Assembly: GCA_001466705.2 (NCBI GenBank)
Contig: LATX02000200.1
Coordinates: forward strand, 682,001-746,000
DNA from: Moniliophthora roreri
Lineage: Eukaryota > Basidiomycota > Agaricomycetes > Agaricales > Marasmiaceae
DNA: 64,000 nt
Direction: 5' to 3'
The notes below the pieces were generated by a model, which searched no databases, had not been told where the DNA came from, and saw only the letters and a program-made list of their open reading frames with translations. The position numbers and the translations under genes were made by a program. This document shows positions 47,488-59,316 of the stretch, piece after piece. Each line of letters opens with the position of its first letter. Position 1 is the stretch's first letter.

Positions 47488-49128
47488 ATGGCCTCAAAAT
47501 GTATTTCAATTACCCTTTGGGTAGCCTTATGGTCTCTCGCAACATCCGCATCACCGTTTTGGCACCAACAACAGCCCATCCTGTCTACAGGTTCAACAGC
47601 AACGGGGACTCTTCGCAGATTCAACTTTTCGAGCCCTCACGACCTCAATAGTATCTTAGGTATCGCCCATGTGCGTGTAAATTCCTTCTTTCTTCAAAAA
47701 TCCCTCTTTGACCCTCAAAATTTGCAGTCACACGACCTCGATATCTGGCAGGTCTCTTCTTCCCATATCGATATCTATGCAAAAGAAATCCCCAGTTCTC
47801 TTTCCTCCTACCCACATACATTCTCTCAAATTCCTCTTTCTACTCCCCACGTCTCCTCGGATGAACCATGGAATCTCTCGTCATTGGTTAACACGACCTA
47901 TCACGCATCCTATCACCCCCTCTATGAAATCGACCAATTCATACATGACCTCGCCGAATTGTACCCAGGTGTTGTTTCAGTTCTTCATCTCGGACACAGT
48001 GCCCAAGGACGAGAGATGTTAGGTCTCAAGATAGCAAAACTTAATAACGAGGAAAAGAAGCACGATGGAGAGAAACCCGGGCCGAAGCCGCCAAAAAGAG
48101 ATAAACCAGGTAAAGAACGTGAACTGGACCCGGCAAAAAAGCTGGGTTTTGTTCTTGTCGGAGCACAGCATGCCCGAGAATGGGTGGCCACCGCAACATC
48201 TCTCTACCTCGCTCACGCGCTAGTCTCCAACGAAACAGAGGCGTACTCGTTGAATCCGTTGCTGGATTTATACGACTTTTATGTCATACCTGCACCGAAC
48301 CCAGACGGCTATACGTATACGTGGGAAACAGATCGCTTCTGGTATAAAAACAGACAGATAATGGGTCCAAGGGCAAAGTGTATTGGGTTGGACATGAATA
48401 GGAATTGGGTATGCTTTTTCTTGGACTTTTCCCAACAATATGCTCATAAGTGATGAAAGGGATACAAATGGAAACCTTATAGCGTTGGCGACGGCTCTCT
48501 CACCACTCCTGACGCATTCAAAAAGAAAGGAAAGACACCAAAGGAGCCAGAAGACCCTTGCTCGCACTGGTACCCCGGTCATCGACCTTTCGAGTCTCCT
48601 GAGGTGAATAACATTGCAAATTACATGACTACCCTCCCAAATCTGGTGGCATTTTTGGATCTGAGAGCTTACGGGCAGATGTGTACGCTCCCACTCTTTT
48701 AATCCCCTCTCGGATTCTAACGATAACGAATACGCATAGTGTCCTCACCTTATTCTTTCTCTTGCAATCGTATCCCTGCGGATGCTGAAGACCAAATGGA
48801 AGCTGCGCTTGGTGCCACTGCTTCCTTACGAAATGTTCACGGAACAGAGTTTGTTGCTGGTCGACTCTGCGAGTTGCTCTATCGCGCTCCGGGTAATATG
48901 ATCGACTGGATGTACAAACGCGTAGGCATCAAGTATTCGTATGCGGCTCATTTGAGAGATACAGGCACCGTACGTTTTTTCCTTATTTTCTATAGTCCGA
49001 AACGAGCTAACGCTATCGTGCAGTACGGTTTCTCGCTCCCAGCACAGTGGATAAGGCCTGTAGGAGAAGAAACGGCGAGCATGGTTAGGTATCTGGCAAA
49101 GTTTATTGCGGTGCAGATGAGGAGATGA
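47488..49128 (+). CDS. ECM14: ECM14-type secreted pseudo-metallocarboxypeptidase (M14 fold)
   Basis: Exons 47488-47670, 47728-48408, 48460-48682, 48740-48969 and 49024-49128 give 473 residues. MASKCISITLWVALWSLATS is the signal peptide; I prefer this ATG to one 42 bases upstream. A propeptide-like region leads into the M14 fold: YHPLYEIDQFIHDLAELYP, GAQHAREWVATATSLYLAHAL, PAPNPDGYTYTWETDRFWYK, GLDMNRNWGYKW. The zinc-binding HxxE is kept (QHAREW). Key active positions are changed: the zinc His196 position is Arg (LDLRAYGQM) and the catalytic Glu270 position is His (AHLRDTG). ECM14 proteins of fungi are known non-catalytic members with Arg and Lys at these places, so this is very likely an inactive cell-wall-related orthologue. 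A Lys/Pro-rich insert follows LKIAKLNNEEKK. Confidence 0.9.
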
Positions 49129-49962
49129 TGTCTCTTCACTGGTGTAATTTTATGCGGGTGTATTTTTTTTTTCGGTTGTCTATGTACTAGCTATTCCTTT
49201 TTTGCGTGTAGAATATACAGTGATTAAGTTCTGACCAAGACCTTCGAGGCACTGGCCGTCAAGCCGAAGATGACAACTTGATCAACTGCGTGGACACTGT
49301 CGAATAAAGTAGAAAAGAATATACTTGCGGAACAAGAAGGGCGATTTGTTGCCTCAGTCATCACCACTTTATGAAAGGTGACTGGTCTGGCACTTCAACC
49401 GGGTCCGAAGCCTTGGGAGATGAACTTGTGAAAACGATTGAACCGGACCACCTCTACAGGAAAGAGATTATCTAGGCAAAGCGCCACCAGTTCATAGCAG
49501 ACCCGTTTGATTTCATTTGCACTCAACTCCAGTTCGTCCGAGAATCCCGACTGGTCGCAAGTGAACCAATGGATTTTTCCCTGAATAAAATATTCTCGCC
49601 TTCGCAAACAAACTCAGGGGTCCCTTGGTGAGAGTGAATTCTATTATGGTTGGCCACTGCCGCCTACTGCGGAGCTGTTGCAGAGCGCGCGATACAGCTA
49701 ATCGTGGCAAAAGGTTAGAGAAAGGCAAGGACCGAATTAAATGTACTACTACTTCTGCTGTGATAAATACCTCGAGCTTTCGGTTTCAGAATTGAACAAC
49801 TTAAATCACTAAATTAGCAACTAGCAGAATACAAGTGGTGTATCAATGGTGTATGAACATCCTCAATACGTACATTATCAGAACTGAAAAATTTGAAGAC
49901 AGGACGTCAATCAAAACACAGAACTGAAAGCTAAAGGCTAAAATTCACTGGCAGACTTGCTG
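49129..49962. other. Gap between ECM14 and C2H2 copy 2 (convergent)
   Basis: 834 bases of 3' flank. A T tract (TTTTTTTTT) at about 49165 follows the ECM14 stop. No gene recognised. Confidence 0.4.
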
Positions 49963-50940
49963 TCATGCCCAGCACTTCTTTTCGTGCCGCCTGCAGTCGG
50001 AAGGAGTTACGAAGGACCTGCCACACTTTCCACATCCATGCGGTCTAATATGAAGATGGGAGTTTTTATGATCTACATGCACTTTAAGCCAGGTGCGAAT
50101 AATCAATAAAATAGCACATACTCGTCAAGTTGTGTTGAGCGGTAAACGTCTGGTCGCACCCTACAATATCACACCTATAACCTCGCCCGCTTCCTTCGCC
50201 TCTTGAAAGAAGCTCGTATGACGTTGTCTTTCGCGACCCTTCCCATTTGGATAACTTCGACAGTGGTCTGCGTCGCAGGGGGGTGAGAGGCACTGAGAGG
50301 CATGGCGACATGGTGCCGCACATCGTCGCCAGGACTGAACATCGCGGTCGGAGAATCGTACGAATCGTACTGCGGTACAATAGAAGTCGACTCGACAGCG
50401 TTTGTTACCGAGTAGGGTGACTGAGACTGTGAGGGGGAAGAGTCTTTAAAAGATGGCTGTGCTTTTTGTGGGTCATCGGAGAAGGTATGAGGCCACTTGG
50501 AATTGTAGATAGGAATGGTATTAGCAGAAGTGATCGTGTGATGGCGCGAAGTGGAGGAAGTTGTGGCGTCCTGGTACTGTTTGTCATGTGGAGTGTTGTC
50601 GTTATTAGGGAGGGATGTCGCCAGAGGATTATAACTGCCCTGGTAATACGCAAGCGAGACGGTCGACGCTGGTGCAGCCGACTGCACCAACGAGTGGCTT
50701 CGTTTATTGGTGTCCGGTGAAGCTATTTGATATCCAGCGTCCGGGCCCTGGAGTGAGTCTGAGGCACCCGACAGTAGAGACATTACTCTGGGGTCAACTT
50801 CATGGTGAGAACGAAGGTTTTGAGCTGGCTTTGATCCTACTAGACCAATGTCAGTGTGTTGTTGTGGAAGAGTCGCGATGCTCACGGGACAGAGATTGTA
50901 GCAAATCATAGAAGGGAAGCTCGTCAGACTGCCGCTGCAT
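49963..50940 (-). CDS. C2H2 zinc-finger regulator, family copy 2, frameshifted
   Basis: Exons 50940-50886, 50839 to about 50121, and a last exon ending at 49963. A Ser/Thr/Pro-rich N-terminal 230 residues lead to MGRVAKDNVIRASFKRRRKR, then a finger YRCDIVGCDQTFTAQHNLT (CX4C-X12-HX3H completed across an intron by NHKNSH), then CGKCGRSFVTPSDCRRHEKKC. Between the basic stretch and the first Cys the frame is broken. The complement reads GCGAGGTTATAGG, where the paralogues require GCGAGG-TAT; one T is extra at 50179-50180, so translation stops two codons later. It is either a base-calling error or an inactivated copy. If real, the protein loses both fingers. Confidence 0.65.
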
Positions 50941-53735
50941 GATGAAGGGGGATGAAGTTGGGTAGGTGCGATAGGGATAAAAGGAACAAGTGAAAGGCAA
51001 AGAAAATGGAGGCGCAGACACCAGTGGTTAAGTGTTTTATGGTCAATAACCAGGGTGCTGTAGGGAGCGTGCGCCTTGAACTTGTGGCCGACATTGCATA
51101 AATTTAAAAAAGATAATTATGACCCGAGGGGGTCCTTGTGGAATGTGTTTCTAGAGCAAAGAAAAGAGCAAGTAATAATGATAAAGCTGACCTGGTTTGG
51201 TTCCATACCATATTAGAACCGGTTCGAACTGGAAATAGCCGGCAAACCAAGCGAGAAGAATTTGAAGAAATACGAGTCCTTGTTGAATGACAGGACCAGC
51301 ACAGAGAGTTATAGTCGTAATAAATACTATGCAAAATTCCATGTGTACGTCTGGGTAGAAAAGCTCTCTGCCATTGTGGCCGACGACTTGAGGTGAGCAC
51401 GCTGAAGGTGCAAGAGCAAACCACTTACATCTGTTGACCCCTCTTGTACCGCTCATCGTCTCGTTCTCTGCATCACGTCTCACTGACTCTGCTCCCGTTC
51501 ACGGACATCCTGAAAAGCCAATCATACCCTGAGCAAGGAACGGGATTTGGAGTCACCGTTCCAAGATTCCAGAGAAGGCAGTCGCGGTTCCTGAGCGGTT
51601 CACAATCGGAAATGAATCGGCTTGAACGATCAAGAGGGAAAAAAAAACACTAGATCATTGGTATCAGGAAGGAATGAAAGGACAGCAAAGAGGAAATGAA
51701 GGCAGGAAGCTGATGGGCTAGTAGAAAAGAAAAGGGAAAATAAAAAATTGAACCCGACATTGATGACCGTGAGATGAAATCAAACAACTCGCTGACATTG
51801 CATTGCATGGTGAAGCGCTTTCAATTGCACCTAAAGATGGCCTACGATACCTTGTCTGGTTGGGAGCGTGTTCTGAGCGACGAAGTTGCGACTACGACAT
51901 GTTTCACAAAAAGATGGCAACAAATGCAGAACAACGTTGAAGAGCAAATTAAACGAAAATAAAATTGTCCATCAAATTGGCGGGAGAAGCAATCTTCAAC
52001 ATGAGGCGTGATATCCCAGCGCTTCGAGTCGCCAGTTGATGCAGTGCGCAAGCTTCCGAAGCAAGTAACTTCGCATGTCTCTTGTGGTTTCCTCTGTTGG
52101 CACTCTGCCATTCGGAGAGGTAAGTACTGATTGACGACGAGCCTACACAACTCTGACGGAAGACTCACGTCTGTAATTTACCTCCTGGTCGATCAGTGAG
52201 GATGTCGAGGACTATGCAGTGTAAGAATGAACATTAACTCACAGCAAAACGCATTGATTCAGCGAATGTCCCACCGTGTTCCTGGGGCAGTGTGATTATG
52301 ACCTCGCCCGCCCTTTTTTCCAGTCGCAAGTTGTGAACCGCTTCTGGACATTAGTTTATATAGATGTCTGATGTCGTGGCTATCCCTTACACCAATAGAC
52401 GACTTAACAGGCCAAAACCGGTGCATGGTGGCCAGCATGAGCAGCCGCGTGAGTGAGTTTTGAATAATTTTCTGACGGCAGGTATCCGTTATAGATTTAG
52501 AGCGTGTGGGGGTAGTGGCAGCAGCTCGATAATGGCAAGATTTCTCCGAATCATGCCAGTATAGCCTGAATAACAGATAGCTTGTTAGTTTATTTGCACT
52601 GAAGAATAAATGAAGGCATCGCACTTTCAAAAGTTAGATTGACCCCGTCACTTCCTTTTACGTTACCGTCATCGCAGCGACCAGGGTCGTCGTTCCGTAG
52701 GGTCCAGTAGCTACTGTTTAGAAACTCGTGAAACCCCTCGCCTGCAGTCTCCGATGAGTTAGATGGGTAACGTTAAGAAAGAGATTCTTAGCATCCCTCG
52801 AAGACGGACCATACACCAAGATCGTCATGCTCCTGCACTGTTAGGCTCTTCGAGATTGCTGGCGAGAAGTCAAGGGAGATGTGTGATGTTTCGTGAGGTG
52901 AGCATAGTCTCGGAAGCTCAGGACTGCGAGGTTGGTCTGAAAAGGGGGATACGAGTTCGAAAGTCGACATTGAGTTGAAACGGGAAGTCACAGCACTGTG
53001 ATACCTCCGAATTCATTAAAAGTTGACCTTGGGATGAAGACTTTCCATATGGGCATCGAGTAATTGTCGGTTCTGTTTTTCATCATGCCACCGTATTGGC
53101 GACTGAGCGTAAGAGAAATATATGGCGTGTCAGGCCTCAAGAGTGGTGGGAATAAATTGAAAGCGCTAAACCCGGGCCCGAGGACCCCGGCACAAACTAG
53201 CACATCCAACTTCCTCCAGCAACTCGCCCGCAATACTCGATATTATAAATTAAGAAAACTTACTGTCACTGCAGTACATGCACTATGGGAAAGAAAATGA
53301 ATGGGCTGTTGCTCGATTTTGTTTTCAAGGTACGATTTATTTTACTGCCCTTCCAGCTCAACCAAGGCTAAATCATGTCTGATTTTCAGCGTCTATACCA
53401 CTTTACTTGGTACGTCCTACTTCAGGCGTACTCAGCTTAGCAACACGCCAGCTCGAACCTACGTCTTCGTAACATCTCTTGGTCTCATCAGCCTCCACTG
53501 GTTCCGTCAAATACTTGGAATAAGTCCAGATTCTGCATCTTGAAAACCTCGGTAGGAACTGACTTCTCGTGAATTCAAACGGGAAAGTATAACGACAAGG
53601 TCACAGAAATTTAGCAGGCGACTGTTCCAGCGTCGGAGTAGTAGAGACTGGAGTCCTGTAAGTCGTTCGCCGAACAACTTCGATATTACTGTGAGAACGG
53701 CGACGGTACTATCACACTAGAACCCGTGCGAGGTC
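50941..53735. other. Gene-poor 2.8 kb between C2H2 copies 2 and 3
   Basis: No firm gene. A minus-strand frame at 51104-51456 encodes a short protein with two hydrophobic segments (MEFCIVFITTITLCAGPVIQ and VFLQILLAWFAGYF) and might be a small membrane protein, but it has no recognised family. A second minus frame at 52259-52630 has no domain. Splice-like motifs are present but lead nowhere consistent. Confidence 0.25.
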
Positions 53736-54042
53736 ATGCGAAGAAGTTTCAGGAAAGTGGCCAAAGACAATGTCATACAAGCCTCTTTTAAAAGACGCAG
53801 GATCGAGGCAAGATATTCGTGCAATATGAAGGGATGTGGTCAGACGTTTACTACTCAGCATAATTTGACCAGTGTGTACCTCGCTCTCGATTGATTGCAT
53901 CTCGCTGAGTGATCATGCAGATCATAAAAATTCTCACTTTGGTATCCGGTCGTATCAATGCGGCAAGTGTGGAAAGTTCTTCATAACGGCTTCCGACTGC
54001 AAGCGTCACGAAAAGAAGTGCAGTGCGAGGGAGTCGTTTTGA
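53736..54042 (+). CDS. C2H2 copy 3: zinc-finger block alone, 85 aa
   Basis: Exons 53736-53871 and 53921-54042. Only the conserved DNA-binding block is present: RKVAKDNVIQASFKRRRIE, YSCNMKGCGQTFTTQHNLT completed by NHKNSH across the intron, then YQCGKCGKFFITASDCKRH-EKKC. An in-frame TAG lies just upstream of the ATG, and no N-terminal region like those of copies 1, 2 and 4 can be joined. The finger and the intron position are perfect, so this is either a truncated duplicate or a solo-domain protein that could compete with the full-length relatives. Confidence 0.6.
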
Positions 54043-55048
54043 TGACTGCCCGGGTGATCGGACGTTGCCTAAATTCACGTTAGCGTTCGGACAATCTCAT
54101 GTATGTCAGTCACAAAGGACCTATACAGTGATCTCTCTCTCGACCTATAAGATCGAGCAACGTAAGCACACCTGCAATGTTGGGTTGAATGCTGCTCAGA
54201 AGTAAAAGATGTACAATGGGATGCTGTGCTCCGAGTCAAGCCAAGCAATCGCGATAGCATCGGTGTAGTCAACAAGCAGTCTCAAATATCCAGACTGTGC
54301 CATTGAAGCTAAGAACTTCATTTCAGAGGTTTCTTGATCGCTCTCAATATAGAATACCATAACAGTTTTGCGCTACTGCCTGCTCGCGAAATGTCCATGA
54401 AACAGGTTTTGCCACTGGCCGACCCTACGAGTCGTGTAAGTCCCGCTATGGTCTCTTCGAGTTCTCCTTCCCGAATTAAGGTGGCACCGACGCTTTCCAG
54501 CTATCTAAATAATTGTAGAGGAAAAAAAGAATTGAGATGACCAAGTGCTCCACACCTGTGTTCACTCGTCGTTGAGCTGTGTGGGTCCACTGATATGGTA
54601 TCATCATGGTGTAAATGGCGTGCTCACTCATCTCGACTTTTTTTTCCCCCGATTTCTACGATTATTTGAATAACTGTCACTGAAGCAGGGTGGTACAATT
54701 ATCGGGCGTTGCCAAAAAAGTTCGCGTTAGCGTAAGCCTCAGTGGGTAGAATACCACTCTGTACGTAGTGGAAGGTGCGTAACAAAATGCAGTACTCTGG
54801 GTGTCAAGTATGGCGCAGTCAACAAATGATTGAAACTAAGAACTCCGTTTCGGAGGTCTCTCAAATATTGCTCCCCAGTCCCAAATTTCTTCAATAGCAT
54901 TTTCAAACTATAATATTTCTGGCTACTTCAATGCGTCATGGATCAAGATTATTTTCACATTACTCTGTCCACGCTACAGTGGAGGGTCATACCATACAGG
55001 TTAACACAACAATGGACTTCACCAGAATGAGCCTAGTCCAATACCCAT
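54043..55048. repeat. Spacer with an approximate internal duplication
   Basis: A segment near 54255-54340 (TCAACAAGCAG ... GAAGCTAAGAACTTCATTTC ... GAGGTTTCTTG) recurs in weaker form near 54815-54870 (TCAACAAATGA ... GAAACTAAGAACTCCGTTTC ... GAGGTCTCTCA). This suggests the copy 3/copy 4 interval was duplicated as a unit. No gene is called here. Confidence 0.4.
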
Positions 55049-55875
55049 TCATTGACATCCCCCACGCTCCGCACTTTTCTTTTCGTGACGTTTACAGTCA
55101 GAGGCAGTTACGAAGGGCCTTCCACACCCCCTGCACCTATAGGACCTGATACCAAGGTGAGAATTCTTATGGTCTGCATGAATCTTCAGTCGAGTGCAAA
55201 CAGCAATGGTAAGGCACGTACTGGTCAAGTTATGTTGGGTAGTAAATGTCTGACCGCATTCCTCCATGTCACATATATATCTCGCCTCGGTTCTCCGTCT
55301 CCTAGAAGAAGCTTGTATGACATTGTCTGTGGCCACTTTCCCATTTGGTGCAGGGAAGCTAGAGACGTTTGGAGATATGGCCGTGTCATAGTTGTAGGCA
55401 GGAAAAGTCACGTCGTTACAGTGGTGCTGGGCTTCTTCGTTTGAACTGTGTGTTGGAGGATCACGCGAATAACCGCAGCGATCCGTCAAGATAGTCGAGG
55501 CCGACACTGACGATTGTGCTACAGGGTAGTCTGGCTGGTCGCTTAGGAAGGGTGCGTCAGAGAATGCATTTGCACAGGGCAAGTTGCAGGAGTACGTATG
55601 TAGGCCTTCGCTGGTAGGAACGACAACAGGAGGCATGGACATACGATAGCTCGACGTTGCAGAGCTGGTGGACATGTTATTGGCCGGCGCCGGATGACCA
55701 AAGCTAGGATACCAAAACGACGGTATTTCATGGGAGCCATTCTGGAGCTCAGAGGCCGTAGAAGCTGCGGTGGATGAGTGCGGAAACAACCTTAGTATTG
55801 GCTACTTGCGGGAGATTTACAGCACTCACGGGAAAGGAAACCAATCGGTGGAATCTTTGTAGACTCTTGCTCCAT
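55049..55875 (-). CDS. C2H2 zinc-finger regulator, family copy 4 (237 aa)
   Basis: Exons 55875-55830, 55764-55222 and 55173-55049 close in frame. A Ser/Pro/Tyr-rich N-terminal region is followed by the family block: NGKVATDNVIQASSRRRRTE, YICDMEECGQTFTTQHNLT plus NHKNSH (CX4C-X12-HX3H), and YRCRGCGRPFVTASDCKRH. In the second finger the final ligand is lost, because the sequence reads HEKKS where copies 2 and 3 have HEKKC. The first finger is intact. Probable nuclear DNA-binding protein of unknown target. Confidence 0.78.
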
Positions 55876-57315
55876 TGTACAGGGAAGATCGAGCTAGTTA
55901 GTTGAATGAGTTAGCTTTTCCTATAGATGAAAAATGTAGCGGAGGATACACATACGTTGAAGATGTGTAAAAAGTTCTCGAGGCCGACAGAATTGGGAAG
56001 AATTCATGACATAGCAAAGGGAGGAGATCGACAGAAGAAATGCGAGAAAGTCCATATGCAATAAGGAGAGAACATCCCAATCTGGGGGTTAATCGTGTTG
56101 GCATATGTGACATGCAATCAGACAATTCCCCGACATAGTCGAAGCGCCTCTCTGATTCTGCGATGGCCACCAGAAGGCGGTTCAATCAGCGAGAAGAGGC
56201 ACGGCACGATCACGACCACGAGGACAATAAATTGAAGGGAACACTGCAGCCTATGAGTCACAAAAGAAAAAAGATAGAACCGCAGGGTTGGCTTGCTCTC
56301 ATCAGCAGACGCGTTCTGACTTGGATTCCGATCTTGTCGTAGTTGATGTCCGTGCCCCAACCGCCAATTATGTGAATGTTTACAAATATGGCATGGTTTC
56401 CTGGCCAAAGTTGTCTCCAGGGGTTTGTCAGACCGTGCAACTGAAGAATACGGTAGGTAGCTCACTTCGAGAGTGTTATCCCAGAGAGCATCGTATCGGG
56501 GGACGGACCATCAACATCCTTCGGTGTGTGTAGTCAAAATGCCGTTGGTGCAATCTATCAATCGTCAGAAGGTCCACAAGATTCACCAATTGCTGCAGCC
56601 AGATAGCAAGCATCATGTCAACATTGAACTTTTTATCGAAGAATACATCAATCCATCGCACTTTTCACGACACTGACTTGCGACCTTCCCGCCTTCCGTA
56701 TCTTTAGGTACTTCCCAGAGCAGCGGAAGATGTTTTTTTTTGCCGTTCCGACATCACGCATTTCAAGGAAGGTCGTTGACAGGTGCTGCGTAAATCTGCG
56801 GCTTGACATTAGGGTTCTTCGATTGAACTCCATACGCTGAAAGGATAGGGTCCGACCGACACGGGTCAAAGATTCTAAGTATCTGAGCAGTAGGCATCGT
56901 ATAAGCTCCGTCAATTTGAAAAGAAAAAGGATAGATTATCGTACCTCAAGCCAATTCCTGGAGGAACGACAATCCTTCCCGTCTGAGTACGTAAATTCAC
57001 AGTCCCTCATGCCATATCATATAGAGCCACTTCCAGACCAGACGACACAACGATTTAAAACTGAGCGGCATATTGTAGGCAGAGAACGGAGACGACGGTG
57101 AGTTGCAACTTGAAACAAGGCCGTGTTAGCCATGGAAGGTGTCTCGGTGACCTAAGACCGAAGGTGAATAATCCAGTCGCGACATCCCATACCTCGGGCT
57201 CGACAACCAAGCTGAACGGCAGGGATCAACCTTCGTTCACGAGACAAATCAAGTCAACAAGTCAACACACCCATACATCATCCCTCGAACAACCATATGA
57301 GCTTTGTTCCTCGGC
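55876..57315. other. Gene-poor region after C2H2 copy 4
   Basis: 1.4 kb. Short frames occur on both strands, including a hydrophobic LQFIVLVVVIVPCLFSL segment on the minus strand near 56190-56240 and a basic 61-codon frame at 56916-57098. None has a recognised domain or consistent splice chain. Confidence 0.3.
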
Positions 57316-58256
57316 CTACAGGTTGGTAATGGCCGAGATAATGCGTGCGGAACGGAGTATTACAGTTCGAGCCTCGTCAGGATAGAGTTCTCGATAGCTT
57401 ATAAGGGTACCCGTGGCAACCAGTCTCTTGAAAGAAGAATGCATCCTTTCGACTTCAGTGTTCGGCCGAAAGCCACGTTCCGTGTTCGTCGTATTCGCAA
57501 ATACGAGATGAGGATTTGCAGGATAGTATCCAGCTTTTTGACATGCATTGAGAGCTGAGGCGGCAGAGCATGGCTGAATTTGGAACCCTTGGAAACGAAG
57601 AAGATGCGCATTCAAGGGAACCGACGATATGACAGACAGAACTCCGTACCCTCAGGATCTTTCCACTATCACACAATCGCTTCCAATCCATCAAATCAAG
57701 TTCTTCTATCCAGCGAGCGTAGCAATCCAACGAAGAGGGGGTATGATATGAGAAAGGGGATATGGGGAGCAATTCGCTACCCAACCCTCGATGGGCGGAG
57801 AGTCCAAGGTGTAGCGTATATGGACGAGTTCGGGGGTGGTTCAAGAACGCAGCCAATGATGTTGGAACCGTAGCGAGAGCACAAGAGTTTATCAACACTC
57901 CAGCCAATAAGCATAGAATGTTTCTCTTGGGCACGAGCTAAATGGCAGAAATTAGCCTTCTTTAAAGTAAAAAGATTGCAGGTTATCCTACCCTTGGAGC
58001 TTATAACAGCCCAGCCAACCCTACTGATGAACTTTGAGTTCCCCATTTCAAAGTAGGCGTTGAATGGACCCTCTGAGTCGCTAGACACGAACTGAATGGT
58101 CTTAAGAGCTGAAAAGACATGATTTGAACCGGGCGGAACGAAAATGAGATAGTAAATGAGAAAACGAACGATATCTGCAAACAATAGTCTCATCAGACAA
58201 TGTAATGAGCGTGAATCGATTTGCTCTGTATCTGCAGCCGTTTCCAGATTATTCAA
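57316..58256 (-). CDS. Possible gene of unknown function, model uncertain
   Basis: Two overlapping minus-strand frames, 58256-57777 and 57934-57455, and a third from 57615 to 57316, are each long and hydrophobic or secretory in look (for example LFADIVRFLIYYLIFVPPGS, and MPKRNILCLLAGVLINSCAL like a signal peptide). Candidate introns at about 57912-57989 and 57598-57657 exist but joining them leaves the phase ambiguous. I recognise no family. It could be one gene, two genes or a decayed one. Confidence 0.3.
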
Positions 58257-59316
58257 CTAGTAAATTCGTGTCAAAAGTCAATGCGGTTAACTCTGGATAG
58301 CAAATGTCATTCCAACGGGCGAAAGAATGGAATAAAGCGACGCACGGCTAGCCATAGAACCTTTAAATCCCAACTTGAGCCTTGAACTGGGGAGCGAATT
58401 TGTTATCAGTGAATACCTGGAGCGTCGATGGCGATAACAAAGCCTTGTATCAAGGGAAGCGAGTCAGTTCGGCCCCAGCTCGGCCTGACGATTGCTCATG
58501 ATCTCACGTAAACCAGGCTGTTTGAAGTTGAGTCTGCAGCCATACAAAGTAGAGGCGTAATAACCAGTCCATGTTACGAGCCCGAGTTTACGAGGATTCT
58601 TCTGCCCATTTCTACTTTATACAAGATGGGTGGGGAAAGTTGTGGTTTGATAGGTTGTTTTGGGCGGGCGGCGCCCCACGGACCCTGCCTGCCACTTTCC
58701 CGGCTTTTTCGCCGTTTTGGGCGCCTTTCGGCCGTTTTTTGCCCAAAAAGCGCCCAGAAAAGCCGGGAAAGTGGCCGTGGGGAAATCCTGATGCGCCCCG
58801 CCCTTGCTTGTTCAGTTCGTTTCGTCATCTCGTCAAAGGTTTCCGCAAAACCACAACACCAGAAACGGACTCGTAATTGACGTCGGACCCTGAGGCCTGA
58901 TGGCCCACTGCGGCAAGTCCGTTGAATTGGCTTTTATATTTCACTGTCACCAACACGCTGCACTTTAGTTTTGAGTCCCGCATCATGCTGATGCCGACAT
59001 TTGGCAAACAGTAACTTTAAACCGCTTCGCATTCAGCGTGACGTGAAATGTGGCGCCTGACATACAACATAGAGGAAGGACAGGAGGAGTAGTGAATGCG
59101 GGATCGTAGGAAGTGGGGTATGTGTCGTGTCATGGAAGTAGGTATACGAGGTCGGAGGGAGGTTGGGGGATAGGAACAGTATAATTACAAGGGTACAACA
59201 GCAATATAGCTGAGGGTAGGATCGTAAAAAGTCGTCACATCTATAGTACTAAAAGCATAAAACCCGGTTGAACGCATAAATCTCCAGTTCTTTCCCAGTT
59301 GATGGGCACAAAACAT
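58257..59316. other. Spacer containing a foldback element
   Basis: Non-coding apart from the inverted repeat listed at 58660-58800. The 3' end of the TLC gene lies at the right edge. Confidence 0.4.
58660..58800. repeat. Foldback (MITE-like) inverted repeat
   Basis: A perfect 17-nt inverted repeat, CCACTTTCCCGGCTTTT at 58692-58708 against its complement at 58758-58774, encloses a loop that itself folds (TTTTGGGCGC near 58715 against GCGCCCAGAAAA near 58750). The arms extend imperfectly outwards, with CCCCACGG before and CCGTGGGG after. This is the form of a small non-autonomous element or a strong cruciform. No target-site duplication could be fixed by eye. Confidence 0.65.

Noticed and set aside
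55777..55829. 39-nt intron ending ACTAAG in C2H2 copy 4
   Set aside because: It puts the next exon out of frame; the 65-nt intron 55765-55829 closes the gene exactly.
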